From Tetraselmis striata (taxonomy: Eukaryota > Chlorophyta > Chlorodendrophyceae > Chlorodendrales > Chlorodendraceae), in assembly GCA_006384855.1 (NCBI GenBank), contig VCJN01001955.1:1-64000 (forward strand): a stretch of 64,000 nucleotides of DNA, read 5' to 3'. The notes under the pieces are model-generated. The model saw only the letters and a list, made by a program, of their open reading frames with translations. It had not been told where the DNA came from and made no database searches. Positions 35,609 through 46,978 of this stretch are shown one piece after another (the first letter of the stretch is position 1; each line of letters opens with the position of its first letter). The position numbers and the translations under genes were made by a program.

Positions 35609-36740
35609 TCATGAAGGAGGCACCGGGAAGGCCACCGCTGCGGAGTCCTGTTGGACTTGGAAGTGGCGGAGGGGGGCGATGTGGCCAAAGAAGAACCATG
35701 CGCCAGGTGAAGGTAGAACGTTGGGGTCGTTGTAGTCCAGAACAACGTCGGAGTTAGTGGCCCAGCCGCCTTGGTAGCGAATGTGGGACAATGGTACTCC
35801 GATGGCGTTTGCGGCAGACGCTGCTCCCTTGCGAAGGCTGTGTGAGGTCCAGGAAGTGCCGGCGGGAGGGGCAGCACCGACAACTAAGACGGACAGTTGT
35901 AGACAGTCAGTCCGACATTGTAGCGGCAGTCCAAGGGCTTGACTGCTCGCTTGGGGTGACCGCCCAGACGTTTGTTTCAGCCAAGGCAATAGTAACCAGG
36001 GGGACAGACTGTACGTTGTCGATGAAGTGGTGCAGGAGACGTGCAACTCGGGGGTGCTCTGACACCGGAAGGAGAAGCACGCGCATGTCGTCGGGCCCCC
36101 GTCGGCCAGCGCGCGGCCTTTCTCGCGGCACACCTTCAAGGTAGTGTTATAATTGTCGACATGCACATCCCGCACTCGGCAGGAGATGCCAGTAAGTCCT
36201 CTGGCAAAGAATATGAAGTTGACAACCAAGGCCACGAGCGAGGGCTCGGAAGTCGTGGTGGAACTCTGTGGTGGGAGCAGACACAATCAACTCGGCCATT
36301 TCGACGAAGCGGTAAGCTACATCAGCATGCGGAGGAACTCGCAAAGGGGCGGCTTCTAGACGGCGCTGCCGCTGCATCAGCCCGCGCCTAGCTGCAGTGA
36401 GGTGTAGGCTGTCCTTGGCGATTGGGTCGAGGTTGTGCAGCTCGAAGAACGTGTTGATTGCATACAGGTAGGATTGCAATGACTTAGCTCCAATGTGCCC
36501 TCGCTCACCAATCGAGGCAACGTACCGGACGACAGCATCAGTGGTCGCCTCCAGCGGGCTGGTGTTCTCGGAGTCGTGGCAGAACTCCGCGAGCCGAGAC
36601 AGTCTTCCGACAAACTCTTGAGTGTCTGAGCGGTGAGGGAGTTGGAGAGCAGGTCGAGCGTCCGCTGTCCTAGCTCGACTGAGCCAAAAGCATCATGCAG
36701 TCGAGATCGCAGTGAAGCAGCCCAGGGAGCGACAGTTTCG
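35609..36740 (-). pseudogene. Tyrosine recombinase (YR retroelement integrase), frameshifted
   Basis: N-terminal SAM-like core-binding region: EATTDAVVRYVASIGERGHI and SLQSYLYAINTFFELHNLDP (about 36560-36420). The catalytic domain ends with HSLRKGAASAANAIGVPL (about 35840-35790), giving the HxxR box, then YQGGW and the candidate nucleophile Tyr in VLDYNDPN. Tyrosine recombinases break and rejoin DNA at short core sites; in DIRS/Ngaro elements they insert a circular DNA copy. At least two frame changes (near 36480 and 36250) interrupt it. The first catalytic Arg could not be placed with certainty. Confidence 0.72.
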
Positions 36741-37277
36741 GGCTCGTGAATTACGTAAGTACGTCGTTTTACCGACAGAGTTCCAGGGGGGCGACTACTG
36801 TTTGCAAAGTATCGGCAGCAGCGGTTAGGTTCCCGGCGGTTGGCCGGTAGTTGCTACACGGGTTTGCAGTAGCACCATTACGGGTTTCCGGGGCTAGGTT
36901 CAGGTATGAGGGCCGCCCCGCGCGCCCTTCGCGCTCGTAGCGTCTGTCACGCGCGTAACGTACACGCGCGAAGCTTGATCGTTGCGAACCAGTTGTAACA
37001 CGCAGTGTAACAACCGACGGGTGCAGTGATGAAATGGTACGGGAGGCGGTTGGTTGAGCCGCCATGTGCATGTGTGCGGATGGTTGAGCCGCACTCGGCT
37101 GTAGCTGTAAGAAGCGCCGCACCGAGGAAGGTCTAAATAAAGTCTGTAAGCTGGGGGTCCAGGTCCTAACATAGGGTGCTCATCCCGCCGTTAAGCTGCA
37201 AGGGTGCGCTTTGCGGCGGTCACCGAAAGGTGGCCTCGCAAAGCTCCAGCAGCTCCGACGAAAGACGCCCCACACCG

Positions 37278-38154
37278 TCACTCGTGCTCACCTTCGCGGA
37301 CACGCCCGCGTCCACCGCCACGTCCTCGTTCACGTCCGCGCCCTGCAGCTGCTGCCGCTACCCGAGCAGTAGCGGTTGCTTTGGCGCTGCTGGCCACAAT
37401 CGCCTCGAAAACGCGGCGCTCGTAGTCCCGCATGATGTCCCCAAAAAATGCGGAACCCAAATGCTGAGAAGCAGGCTGAAAGTGCTGGGCTCGCAGCACG
37501 ACTAGAACACCTTGGTCACCGTGCAGACGCTTGACCTCATTAAGCCTCCGTAGCAAGGCCAAATGAAAGCGAAACGCCTTGTCGATGGCTTCGGCGTGCG
37601 TGGTTCCGAGCTCTCGCGAGGTAGGGGGTGAAGTCCTGACTTGCAGCAGAAACGTAGGGCAACAACTCATCGAGAGCCACGAAAAGTGCGGCCATGTGGG
37701 CGCCGAAACACGACATCCATAGATACTCCTCGTGGGCCGGCAGACGGTACTTAGGTACTCGTTCGTTAGGTTGGTGCTCAGGGGGAAGATTCCAGGCACT
37801 CGGCTGACCGGTCGAACGGCCTCGTAACCACACTTTGCTCGCTGCAGTAGCTCTGGCCCCGCGAGATAGTCATCCTCGTCACTCACGGATTTTGCTCCGA
37901 CACGGCCGCTCTGGGCTAGCTCTAGCAAGTCGGGGCGCTCTGCGGCTCCCCCGCTGCATGTCGGCTGTCCCGCGATGCGCTGCCCGGAACCGGAACCTGT
38001 GTCCCTGTGTCCCTTCTCCATCAATAACGCGCTCACGAGCCGTCAATTGGGCCATCGCTATAGCAAGCTCGCGCAGTAATGTAGACTGGGCCTTCACGTC
38101 TGCGTATAGCGTGTAGCGACTCCATCGTCGGCTCAACGACGGGTTCTTCTCCAT
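37278..38154 (-). pseudogene. Gag-like ORF of unit B
   Basis: Two overlapping frames: an N-terminal piece (38154-37879; SLSRRWSRYTLYADVKAQ then LLRELAIAMAQLTARERV) and a longer frame (38036-37278) that ends in an Arg/Gly-rich tail (AAAGRGRERGRGGGRGRVRE). The position before the recombinase and the basic RG-rich tail suggest a nucleic-acid-binding gag protein. There is no zinc knuckle. The two frames overlap by about 150 nt and probably result from a frameshift. Confidence 0.55.
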
Positions 38155-38274
38155 CTGGCATGGTAACGCACGGACGTACGGATGAGAATATCATACACGG
38201 GTGGTGAGCCGGGTGTGGTCTTGAACAACCTGGGGTGGCCTTGCTCGCAACAGGTTACGCGACAGTTTTTACAT

Positions 38275-38458
38275 CGCTGCGTGTAACGCAGCGAAAACTG
38301 GAGGATGGCAGGCTCAACTGTTATGGTTGCTTTTATGTCTACTCGTGCTGGACCCAAAAAGGGCGCAACGACAGGTGCCTAGTTCCCGTACCACTGAGCA
38401 GCACTAGCTGAAAATCGGTTAGGTCAAGGCAGGAAGCCCCATAAACCAGTTTAGATCA
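38275..38458 (-). repeat. Unit B repeat A1
   Basis: Left terminal repeat of unit B on the minus strand. Its outer end abuts the hairpin sequence at 38461-38490. Confidence 0.85.
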
Positions 38459-38460
38459 AG

Positions 38461-38490
38461 ATACTCCCTCGGCGCCACCCGAGGGAGTAT
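38461..38490. repeat. Perfect hairpin flanking unit B
   Basis: ATACTCCCTCGG and CCGAGGGAGTAT form a 12-bp perfect stem around a 6-nt loop, immediately outside repeat A1. The word TACTCCCTCG recurs outside the other end of unit B at 35171-35180, so it may be the split integration target or an inserted-into repeat. Confidence 0.8.
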
Positions 38491-40604
38491 TTTAGTATTT
38501 TGTCCCACTGTACATAAGTGCTTGACTGCGGGTTCGGACCCCCACCTGCCGGGCGTCCGGCGCGCGGGCTTGCCGAATCACCACCCGGCGGGCTAATGCG
38601 GCTGCAACGAGATCTCCTCTACAAATGTTAGCATAACGCATGCTACACCTGTGAGTGACACCTTCCCGCTGCCCGACGACAACTAGAAGGATGGGCGAGT
38701 CCCCGCCCGTTGACAACGAGGCGGGCGGAGATGGCGCGGTGGTGCTGCGCATGCTACTGGCCCCGCACCGCCTCCTACGGAAAAGGGGAGCTCCCCCTCG
38801 CCAGCTGAGGCGCCTGCTGATCTCGAGCAAGACCCCGAGGACGACAGCCAGGTTAAGAATGGGGGAGGTGCACGCCGCGGGCGGGAGATGCAGACGGTGG
38901 AGGCGATTTCGTATGCCGGTGTTGGAAACGAAGTTTACCAGCGAGGCGTGACGGGGAGAAGGAGTCGCTAATGATCTATAAGAGGCAAGCGGGCTGAGAT
39001 GGAGGCCAGCGTCGAGTGCAAGAAATACTGAAATATTGTGCCGCCAACAGGTTACTGCGTCAACACCCGAGGACTTAACTGCCTACATCTTGGGCGGGGT
39101 CCCTCCCCCTCCCTTCACGGCGCCCTGGATTTTACTGGGAATGGGAAATTTTTCCAGCTATGGCGTCGGCCCTTCCCTCACATTGCCTTCTTTGTTGCAC
39201 ACGTATCGCACTCCCAAAATGCCTGGCTCCGCGGGTTGGGGCTTGCCCCAAGCAACTCGCATTACTCGAATGGCCCGACGCCCAAACGGGTAGGGCGGAC
39301 CTTTCGTGGTCAGTGCCGGGTATTTTCATGGCAGTGTTTTAGACGGTGATCCAACAGTGTTGGAGATTCCGTCACTGACCTTCAATTGGTATTGAAGAAT
39401 CCTTCGACGATTTGCTTGTTCGCTATAACCGAGCTTCGCCTACCCAGGGCTTTCTGTAACTGGATTGCTGCCTAAACGGCCGTCATAGAGACGCTGCAAG
39501 GGTTTCGCTGCCAGTCCTGTCCCGGGGGCGGAAAAAACAAAAAACTGTGCCGCCAATTCCGTCAGGGGTAATGTATGGGTGTGAGTATTTTCGTATTTTC
39601 CGATATAAAATGCCAAAATACTAAAATACTCGATAATTACGTAAGTAGCCTTATGGTGGTTAGTTCGAACAATTCAAAAATGATTACCTACCCGTATTCC
39701 GTACCCTATCTATATTAATCCTCGATAGTATTTCACGACCTGCCGGACGCGAGTTTCAGCAGTTCAAATGCTGGCTATTTGCGCACGGTCAGGCGGGTGC
39801 ATCGTCATCAGCTGACGCGACTCATCTGCCGGCTGCTGCTACGGGTACGGGTACTGCTACTTATGCTCGTCGGCGGTGCTGGTGCTGTAGGTGTGCAGGT
39901 ATTTGCCACTAACTAATCCTTACCTGTACTTGCGACTTGACCACAGTATTTGCTGGACCATCATTGTCTACGATCTATTGGCGCGCCATTGTCAGTCCAG
40001 CAGGAGGCGTCGGCAGGAGGCGGCGGTATCGACTACAGTGCCTATATGTAGTATGCATGAATGCCCTGCTGGTGCTTCACCAACCTGGACTTGCGGCAAG
40101 CAACCACAAGGCAAGGCAAGGCCGCCAGGCCGGTGCTCAGGTGTTTCTGGGGCTAACGATACGTAAACCTATCGGTGCCATACAAATGACGTCCGGGCCG
40201 GGGCGCTTGGCGAGCTGCGGGCGCGTTGTAGGCGGCATCAGGGCTGCCACTCGGCCTGCGTCAATCCGAATAACACTGCCGCGGCCATCCGACGCGGGGC
40301 GGGTACGAGGAGGCGCGCGCAAACTGGGCGCGTCACCGCCAGCATGGCAGCGGCCGGTTATCGAGGCGGGCGAAGCGGAGGGCGCGCAGAGTCCGGCGGA
40401 GGGGCAGGGAAAGGCCGAGGCGGTCCGCGACGAGGGCGCTGCCGCGGAGCCCGTCGCTGACGCAGGTGCGCTGCCCGTTGGGCAGTCACCACCCAACGGC
40501 GCGGTCCCGCTGCAACGCCGTCGTGCCTCGACTGTCACCGCCGGAATCGACTGTTAAAAGAACAACAGCAAGAATTGCCTTTCCTCCCTAGATCGACCCC
40601 CTCC
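38491..40604. other. No assignable gene
   Basis: One plus-strand ORF of 103 codons (39038-39349) is not recognised. The right arm of the inverted repeat lies at 39489-39537. A GC-rich frame at 39937-40557 (Ala/Glu/Arg-rich) could be a fortuitous ORF or 5' sequence of the aspartic peptidase gene. AT-rich words such as AAAATACTAAAATACTCG near 39615 resemble words near 31990-32030. Confidence 0.4.
39489..39537 (-). repeat. Right arm of a distant inverted repeat
   Basis: Inverted counterpart of 31910-31961, about 50 bp with small gaps. Confidence 0.65.
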
Positions 40605-41673
40605 ATGGGAGTGATGGGCCCTCATACTGTATCTGCCAGTGACCCTTCGTGTGTCGCTGACGCCATGCTATCTCAGGCCACCGGCCATCTGGTGCGTGCC
40701 CTGGCTTCACCGCGCGGCGAAGCGGTCTGCTGCGGGGCGCTGCCGCTACTGCGGGGCTGGCGCAGGCGGCGGGCTTGGGGCTGCGCCCAGCAGCAGGCGC
40801 GGTGCGCCCGGAGCGCGTGTCGCTGCTGTCGGCAGCGCTGCCGCACCGACAGGTCACGCTGCCGTTGCAGCTGCGCGACGGCGTGCCATGCCTCGTATAT
40901 TCAATCGACGGCAGCTACTTCCGCGGAGTCGTGGACACCGGCAGCCCCTTCCTGACCATCAGCACCGAGGGCTGCGCCGAGTGGAACTGCTGGAGCGGGC
41001 AGGGCGCACCCACGCAGCTGGAGGACACCCTCGAGCAGTACGCGACACAGGACGGCTTGGTGGAGTGGCGCGCCGGCGACGTCAGCTTCAGCCAGGTATC
41101 CACCCCAACCCCCTGAAGACCAGCACAGCCTCACAGCCACGTGGCATGCACCATGTGGACAATAGGATGGGACATGCGGTAAGTTGCAATGCATGAATAT
41201 GGGCGGGGAAATATGCAGCAACAGCAGGATCTTGGCAATACGGTTATGCATGCCATCGCCAATGCTGCCACTTGTACTCACTGAGAATGCCCTCATGCCC
41301 TCATTGTGCGCACTCCAGCCAATTTCCGGGGTTGGGGCGCCAGCCGTACGCATAATTGTTTAGCATGTTGTGGAATAGCACCAATGGGAAACTCATGTAA
41401 CCCGCAGGCTTAATTTGGGGGTTTCTACCGGAGGTTGTGCGGTGTGTGAATCCATTGCCTGGGAATGTGCAGGTGGGGGATGTCCTGACCTAAACGGCCG
41501 GAAACCCGCGTGTTCTTCCCCTCTGTGTGCATACTCATGTACTTGGGGCACCTACACCCGCACACATAGAGTTGCATGTAACGGTGCTGCGAAAGTCTAG
41601 AATGATCAAGGTGCTAGTCAGATGCACTTTTGGTATGCTTAGGCTGCGCATGCTGAATCCCCTCCCCCCCCTC

Positions 41674-41711
<38 letters not shown>

Positions 41712-42728
41712 ACACACACACACATGCTCGCGTGCGCATGCTGGCAAAGAGAGCCAGAGCTCGATTAAAGTTGAAACCTACATCAGTCCAGCACATCAAT
41801 TTTACAAACACACCACGGGCCGCAAGACACGTCCACTAACACACCAGATACCACAACTGTTGCCGCGATGTTGCAAATCAAAACACCGGTTTCAGAGTCT
41901 GTGCTTGAAGACAATTGAATGTTATGGTATGTCGATAAATACCAATCAACCCACTGGACCACAATCCCGGCTTTTAAAACCCACTTCATGAAAAAGGGCA
42001 ACCGCCCGATGACCCCCCCCCCCCCCCCCCTCCCGCTTGTACCGCAGCTGGGTGAGCGCCCCCGCCACGCGCTGGCCCCCAGCCGCTCGCTCGTCTTTGG
42101 CGTGTTCCGCAGCATGGTGGCCAAGGGCGGGAAGGGCGACCAGAGCCTGGTGGGCCTCGTCAAGCGCACGTCGCCCGGCATCCGCCCCAGCCTGCTGGGC
42201 CAGACGGAGTACCGCAGCTTTGTGCTCGACCTGGCGTCGCGCACGCTGACGCTGTCGATGGACAGCCTGCTGGGGGGGGCCAGCCCGCCGCGGCTGGGCC
42301 CCACCATCCCGCTGCTTGACCTGCGCGCCAGCATGGGCGCCCCCAGCCAGCAGTACGTGGCGCCTGTCGCCCGCCTGAGCATCAACGGGCAGCCGCTGGA
42401 CACCGGGGATCTGCCCATCTACGCGATGGTCGACAGCGGCAGCAGCGGCCTCTTCATGACGCACAACCTGTTCTACCCGCTCATCGAGGAGGCGCGCGGC
42501 TGGCGCTCTGCGGCCGTGGAGTTTGAGTGCTCCGACGGCGCGCGCTGCACGCTCTCAGCGGACCGCTCCAACCCGCAGTTCCTCTGCTTCCCCACGCGCT
42601 TCCCCTGGTTCGACGAGTCGCGCGGCTTCCTCATCGTGCTGGGCATGGCCTTCCTGCAGGACACCGCGATCACGGTCGACACAGACACCAACCTCATGCA
42701 GATCTGCACCACCAAGCTCGAGGCGTAG
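40605..42728 (+). CDS. Pepsin-like aspartic peptidase (family A1-like)
   Basis: Model: 40605-40691, 40766-41095, 42048-42728 (365 residues). Exons 2 and 3 are well supported; the first exon and its 74-nt intron (GTGCGT...CAG) are inferred because the frame of exon 2 has no ATG upstream. Two catalytic motifs are seen: VVDTGSPFLTI (Asp about 86) and MVDSGSSGLFMT (Asp about 268). Their spacing of 182 residues matches pepsin. The C-terminus GMAFLQDTAITVDTDTNLMQI fits the usual last strands of the fold. Such enzymes cleave peptide bonds at acidic pH, usually in vacuole or secretory path; no clear signal peptide is visible with this start. The 952-nt intron holds a CA repeat and a C run. Confidence 0.82.
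41678..41724. repeat. CA dinucleotide repeat
   Basis: About 20 CA units in the large intron of the aspartic peptidase gene. A similar CA repeat lies at 45710-45740. Confidence 0.9.
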
Positions 42729-45705
42729 TTGGGCGGCACCCCCTCCTGGCTGCTGTGTCTGCCTTCCAGAAATATGTCTGCCAAGGGACAAAGCTGCCCA
42801 GGAGTGGGCATGAGGTGCCCCTCTGCCGCAGAATGTACACGTAACTAGCGCCCGCCCATCCCGTGTGCCGCCCGCACGCACTACGCGCTAACCAAATACT
42901 CATGAAACCGACTAGTTAGTGCGCACTGATTTGTATGTGATGCAATGGGTGACGCTGTCTGTCTAAGTCAGATAATACTGAATGTATGTGTAAGTGAAAA
43001 TATGTCATGTGACCCTAATACAAGAGGGGGGCCCCTGCCCATTTGAGCCCGCGTTGCTCCAACGATAGAAAAGGAAAGTCGGCCCACTCGTAACAACTGC
43101 AGGCAGCGATGTCGGATCACACAGGAGCGTATGTGTCCCTCTGCTTCATTCACTTAGTGCTCGGCCCACATGCTGCGCAGAATAAGCTCCTGATCGGCAG
43201 GCGCCCGTGTCCCAAAACGTCGCCAAGCGGCTCCAGGCAGCAGTGGAGAATGCGGCGAAGAAGCGTCCCCCAATGCTGTAAGCCAGCTGTTGCGAGGAAC
43301 AGCCCACGCTGCGCCCCCGGGTTTCTAACAATAAACACAATTCATTTCTAGACGGCCCCAGACGTGGTCCCGGGTCTGCTGGCAGTCGGGCTCCCTCACT
43401 GATCCAACTGCCACTTCCTATGTAACGACATTTTCTACTAATTCTTGGTCTTGATCTTCACTTGCCTCACCCTTGATCGCTGCATAGAACCAGTGTCGCC
43501 CTGGCCCACAGGCCACCGCCAACCATGCCATGAAGCTGCTGTTGCTGTACGCTTGGAGTGTAAGTGTGTCATCAGCAGCCCGACAACAAGCTCTGCACAG
43601 AAGCTGCGGCTGCTGCGGGCCGTACGGCCAGGGAGCGCAGGCCTGTGTCATGGTGGCGCAGCATGGGCGATAAGTCTCAGGAGGGAGCTCGCCAGTCATC
43701 CCTCTGTGTCAGCTTGCCAGCGGATCAGTGATGGATTCAGTATGACATTCTATTCACCACAGAGCGCGATGGTCTGAATGCTGCTGCTCGTGCTGTTAAC
43801 AGAGCCGGTGAAGCTGCAGATGAACTGCAAGCTGTGCCAGGCCATGCAGTCCACACGCAGGCGCCCTGGTAAGCATGGAAGGAGCAGAGGGCGCCCTCTG
43901 ACTCATCTCTGGAAGATGACAGCCAGAATTCCGATGGCGGATAAAGGACAGGAATTCGTGAGCCAGTGGGCCACCAGCATTGTAAGGCATGGTAGAAGTC
44001 AGAGGGTGCACTTACATAATGGAGTATACACATCCACAAAGGCACACAACCATATATTCACGGCTGGTGCTAGCCGAAACACTGCATAGCTGTACTGCTG
44101 ATGAGCTAACAGCAGACGGCGGCTCCTCACAGCCGCTTTATTCACCGGTGCGGCGCGGTACAACACGCGGAAACTGCTCATACATGCGCCGTCGCCAGTC
44201 CTTCCGAGTTTTTTGCCAAATGATGATTACTTTTGCTAGAAGCGAGTGACACAGAAGCATAGTAATCATTCAGATATACAACAGGCACAACTGATGAGAC
44301 CATCCAAATGGGACCCAGAAGATAACCCAGTAAATGGAATAACACAGTCCCAGTTTTTTAGCCCAGCAGGCTAGCAGGCTAGGCCTGGGATTGCAGCGGT
44401 CGTCGTCGCTACCCACAGCAGCTGCTCGCTCGGGACCCGAGCCGCGTGAATACAGACTATGGCTTGGCTTCCCGATGCATCTCTCTCTTTCGGGTATGTG
44501 GCGCGGCGCAGCACGCTGCACCAACGCGGTGACTCCATATAGCGCGGCATCGTTGGTGAAGAGTTTCTGAGCCGCTAATGCTCCGAAACCATACTTTACG
44601 CGGATGCATCCTTCCTTCCGGCGCCATCGTCGCGACGCACAGCGGCTGCTCGACCTGCATGGCGGCATCCCGAGAAGAACTGTCTCAGCATAGTCATGTG
44701 GACGGCCTCCTCAACGCCAGCTCTCTGGTCGGCGACGCCGCGCGCGCTCGGCGCGCTGCGACGCTGTTGTTGCGGACATCGCGACCTTATTCTCAGTTTT
44801 TAGCTTGTAACGCTCCGAAACCACTCTTCCCACCGACGATGACGACGCCGTACGCGGGTGCGTCATCGTCACGACGCACGGCAGCGCTGCTCGGCCGTCA
44901 CATTGGCGAGCAGCATGGCTATGACTGGACACCTTGACGGTGGCGTTGGGGTCGGCAGCAGCGCGGCGCGACGCGAAGGCGTGGTGGATGCAATGTATCG
45001 GCTTCAACCTGCGAACTTCTCCTGCTGAATAATCCGAATCGTTCCGAAATCAGGCTTGACAACGGCGCCCTTTTGCTCGCGGTGTCTTCGTTGCGACGCA
45101 CAGCGGCTGCTCAACCAGGCCCGAGCAGCATGGCTATGGCCGGCCTTCTCGACGCCGGCTTTCGACAAGCTACCAATCGTTATATCTGGTGCGGCCCGGC
45201 ACGCTGCAATGCGGGGGGCGTTAGTGGGTACGTGGGGTCTTCCGAGCAGTTTCTGAGCCGGAAACGCTCCGAAACCATACTTGACACTGCGATGCGCGCC
45301 ACCGCCGTGCTCGCTGCGTCGCCGTCGCGACGCACATCGGCTGCTCAGACGTAGGCCTGTGCAGCAATAGCAATGCGGTTAGCCTCCACGAGACCCTCGA
45401 TCGGGTCGGTGGCACAACACGGCGCTGGGACTGCGGTGGCGGTCTTCCTAGTTTCTGAGACTGTGCTGCTCCGAAACCAAAAGGCTTGACACCAACGACG
45501 ATGCCGTACTGCACGCATGCTTCGTCGCGACTTGCGACGAGCAGCGCAGGATTGGGCACTTTGACATTGACTTCTGGGTCGGCAACGCGACGCGGCGCGC
45601 GTTCCTTGCATGTACATGGCGACGTTCCGAGTTTCGGAGCCACTACAGCTGAAACGGGCTTGACGCACATTCGATTGGCGGTGCCACGCGTGCATCGCGC
45701 GCGCG

Positions 45706-45744
<39 letters not shown>

Positions 45745-46970
45745 ATACACACATTGAAAGACCACATCCCAAACCTCACGTGATAGCCTCAGTTCATATA
45801 TGTGGTATGGCCTAATGGCACGGTAGGAAGAGGAGAGGCTTGGAGGAAGAGCTTCACCTTGGGGGGGGGTGTCCTCCAGCATGGCTCTCTATTGCGCCCC
45901 CCCCCCCCCCCCCCCCCCCCCCCGCTTCCCTTCCCTCCCCCCATCAGCTGCAGCTCCATATCTCGAGCAGGGCTCAAGGCCCCGTCAGGGTATGCCCACA
46001 GCTGCAGGGCAGCATCAAAGCGCACGCCAGTGGATAGGTATGGTGACTTTATTTGGCTTTGTTTTGGCACCACAAGCCTAAGCAAAAGCCCTTAATGTCA
46101 AGGCAAAAGCTTTATATAGTATGCAACACTGTAAACATAAATGAAGTGTATCCGCGGTGTGCATTCCAGTGTATTAAGACAATGTCTCGCCTCTTTGTAA
46201 CAATAGAATCTCGCATAATATCGCACCCCACCCCAGATTTCGTGCGTTATTAGAACGAGCCAGATGCGGCCAAGCACCGCCGGCCCGTGGTTGCTGCTAC
46301 CGCACGGACAGATGTCCCGGGGACATGATCACACCCTGCCAATCACGACCTTGCCCCGCAGCGGCGGTTCACTAAGGGCAAGCCGAGACTTTATTTCCAC
46401 TCATCCCCTACCCGTCGTGCAGAAGGTTACAAGGGTTCCTGCGTCCTACTACTGCAAGGCATGGTCGCCTTGCTATAAATGGCGGCAGACTTTGTCACTC
46501 AATGTAGACATGGATGAGATAAACGCATTGCCATTTGCCAATGTATATCTGGAGAGTCACTTTATGCTGCATCGCCCTACGAGTCTACGTATTTAAACAG
46601 CCGCTTCCTCGTTTGCCAGATTGCGTGATCGCAAGTGCATAGCGCTGGAAAACTCGGTGTATATATTGCCTGCAGTCTTACATATACGAGCATAATGGCG
46701 CATCTATGTGTTGCCTGCCTGAGAAATTGCATCAAGTGCTGCTGAAACGTTGAAGCACACACGCAAAGCATGGTGTGCGGGTGGTCATCACAGGCATCTC
46801 ATGAAGCACTGAATCTCCGTCTCCATGCAATGCTGCAAGGGCGGAGGGGAGGGGAATATTGTACTGTCTATGGGATCCACTGTCTTGATGCTTGGTTCTT
46901 GGCGCGTGGCAGGCCAATGTGTCACGACGACTCGGAGGCAGTGTTAGCAGAAAGTGCGGCCTCAGGGTCC
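42729..46970. other. No confident gene; repeats and possible isolated exons
   Basis: TGTAA at about 42988 could be the aspartic peptidase polyadenylation signal. A minus-strand frame at 43418-43699 (contains SFMAWLAVACGPGRHWFYAA and ends before a possible GTGAGG donor) may be an exon of an unrecognised gene. The remainder is repeats (44550-45670), a CA repeat and a C run (about 45898-45922). Confidence 0.35.
44550..45670. repeat. Degenerate tandem repeat, about 175-240-bp periodicity, six copies
   Basis: The words GCTCCGAAACCA and GTCGCGACGCACAGCGGCTG recur in order at about 44580, 44810, 45040, 45265, 45465 and (weakly) 45645. On the minus strand the same register reads WFRSxSGSET in several copies, but stops interrupt it, so it is a repeat and not a clear gene. 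Confidence 0.65.
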
Positions 46971-46978
46971 GTTCTTGG

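Larger units (their letters stand above)
35221..38458 (-). mobile_element. YR-type retroelement unit B: split direct repeats around gag-like ORF and tyrosine recombinase
   Basis: Minus-strand order: A1 (38275-38458), gag-like ORF, tyrosine recombinase, B1 (35527-35555), A2 (35343-35529), B2 (35221-35249). A1 and A2 are about 185-bp repeats that start with the hairpin CGCTGCG/CGCAGCG and end in TAAACTAGTTTA (35513-35524) or TAAACCAGTTTA (38442-38453). B1 and B2 share 27 of 29 bp. No RT or RNase H is present in the 2.7 kb between the repeats. The A repeats differ from those of unit A except for the terminal motif, and the B boxes are recognisably related. Confidence 0.8.

Noticed and set aside
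39038-39349. A 103-codon ORF between the YR units and the aspartic peptidase as a gene
   Set aside because: No recognisable motif, no convincing ATG context and position in repeat-rich DNA; left unassigned.
40901-42728. The DTG motif as a retroviral-type protease
   Set aside because: There are two Asp motifs (DTGS and DSGS) 182 residues apart in one protein with a typical pepsin C-terminus, and no RT or gag nearby, so a two-lobed host aspartic peptidase fits better.
44550-45670. A protein-coding gene on minus made of repeated WFRSxSGSET units
   Set aside because: Frames are interrupted in and between units and no splice-consistent model could be built.
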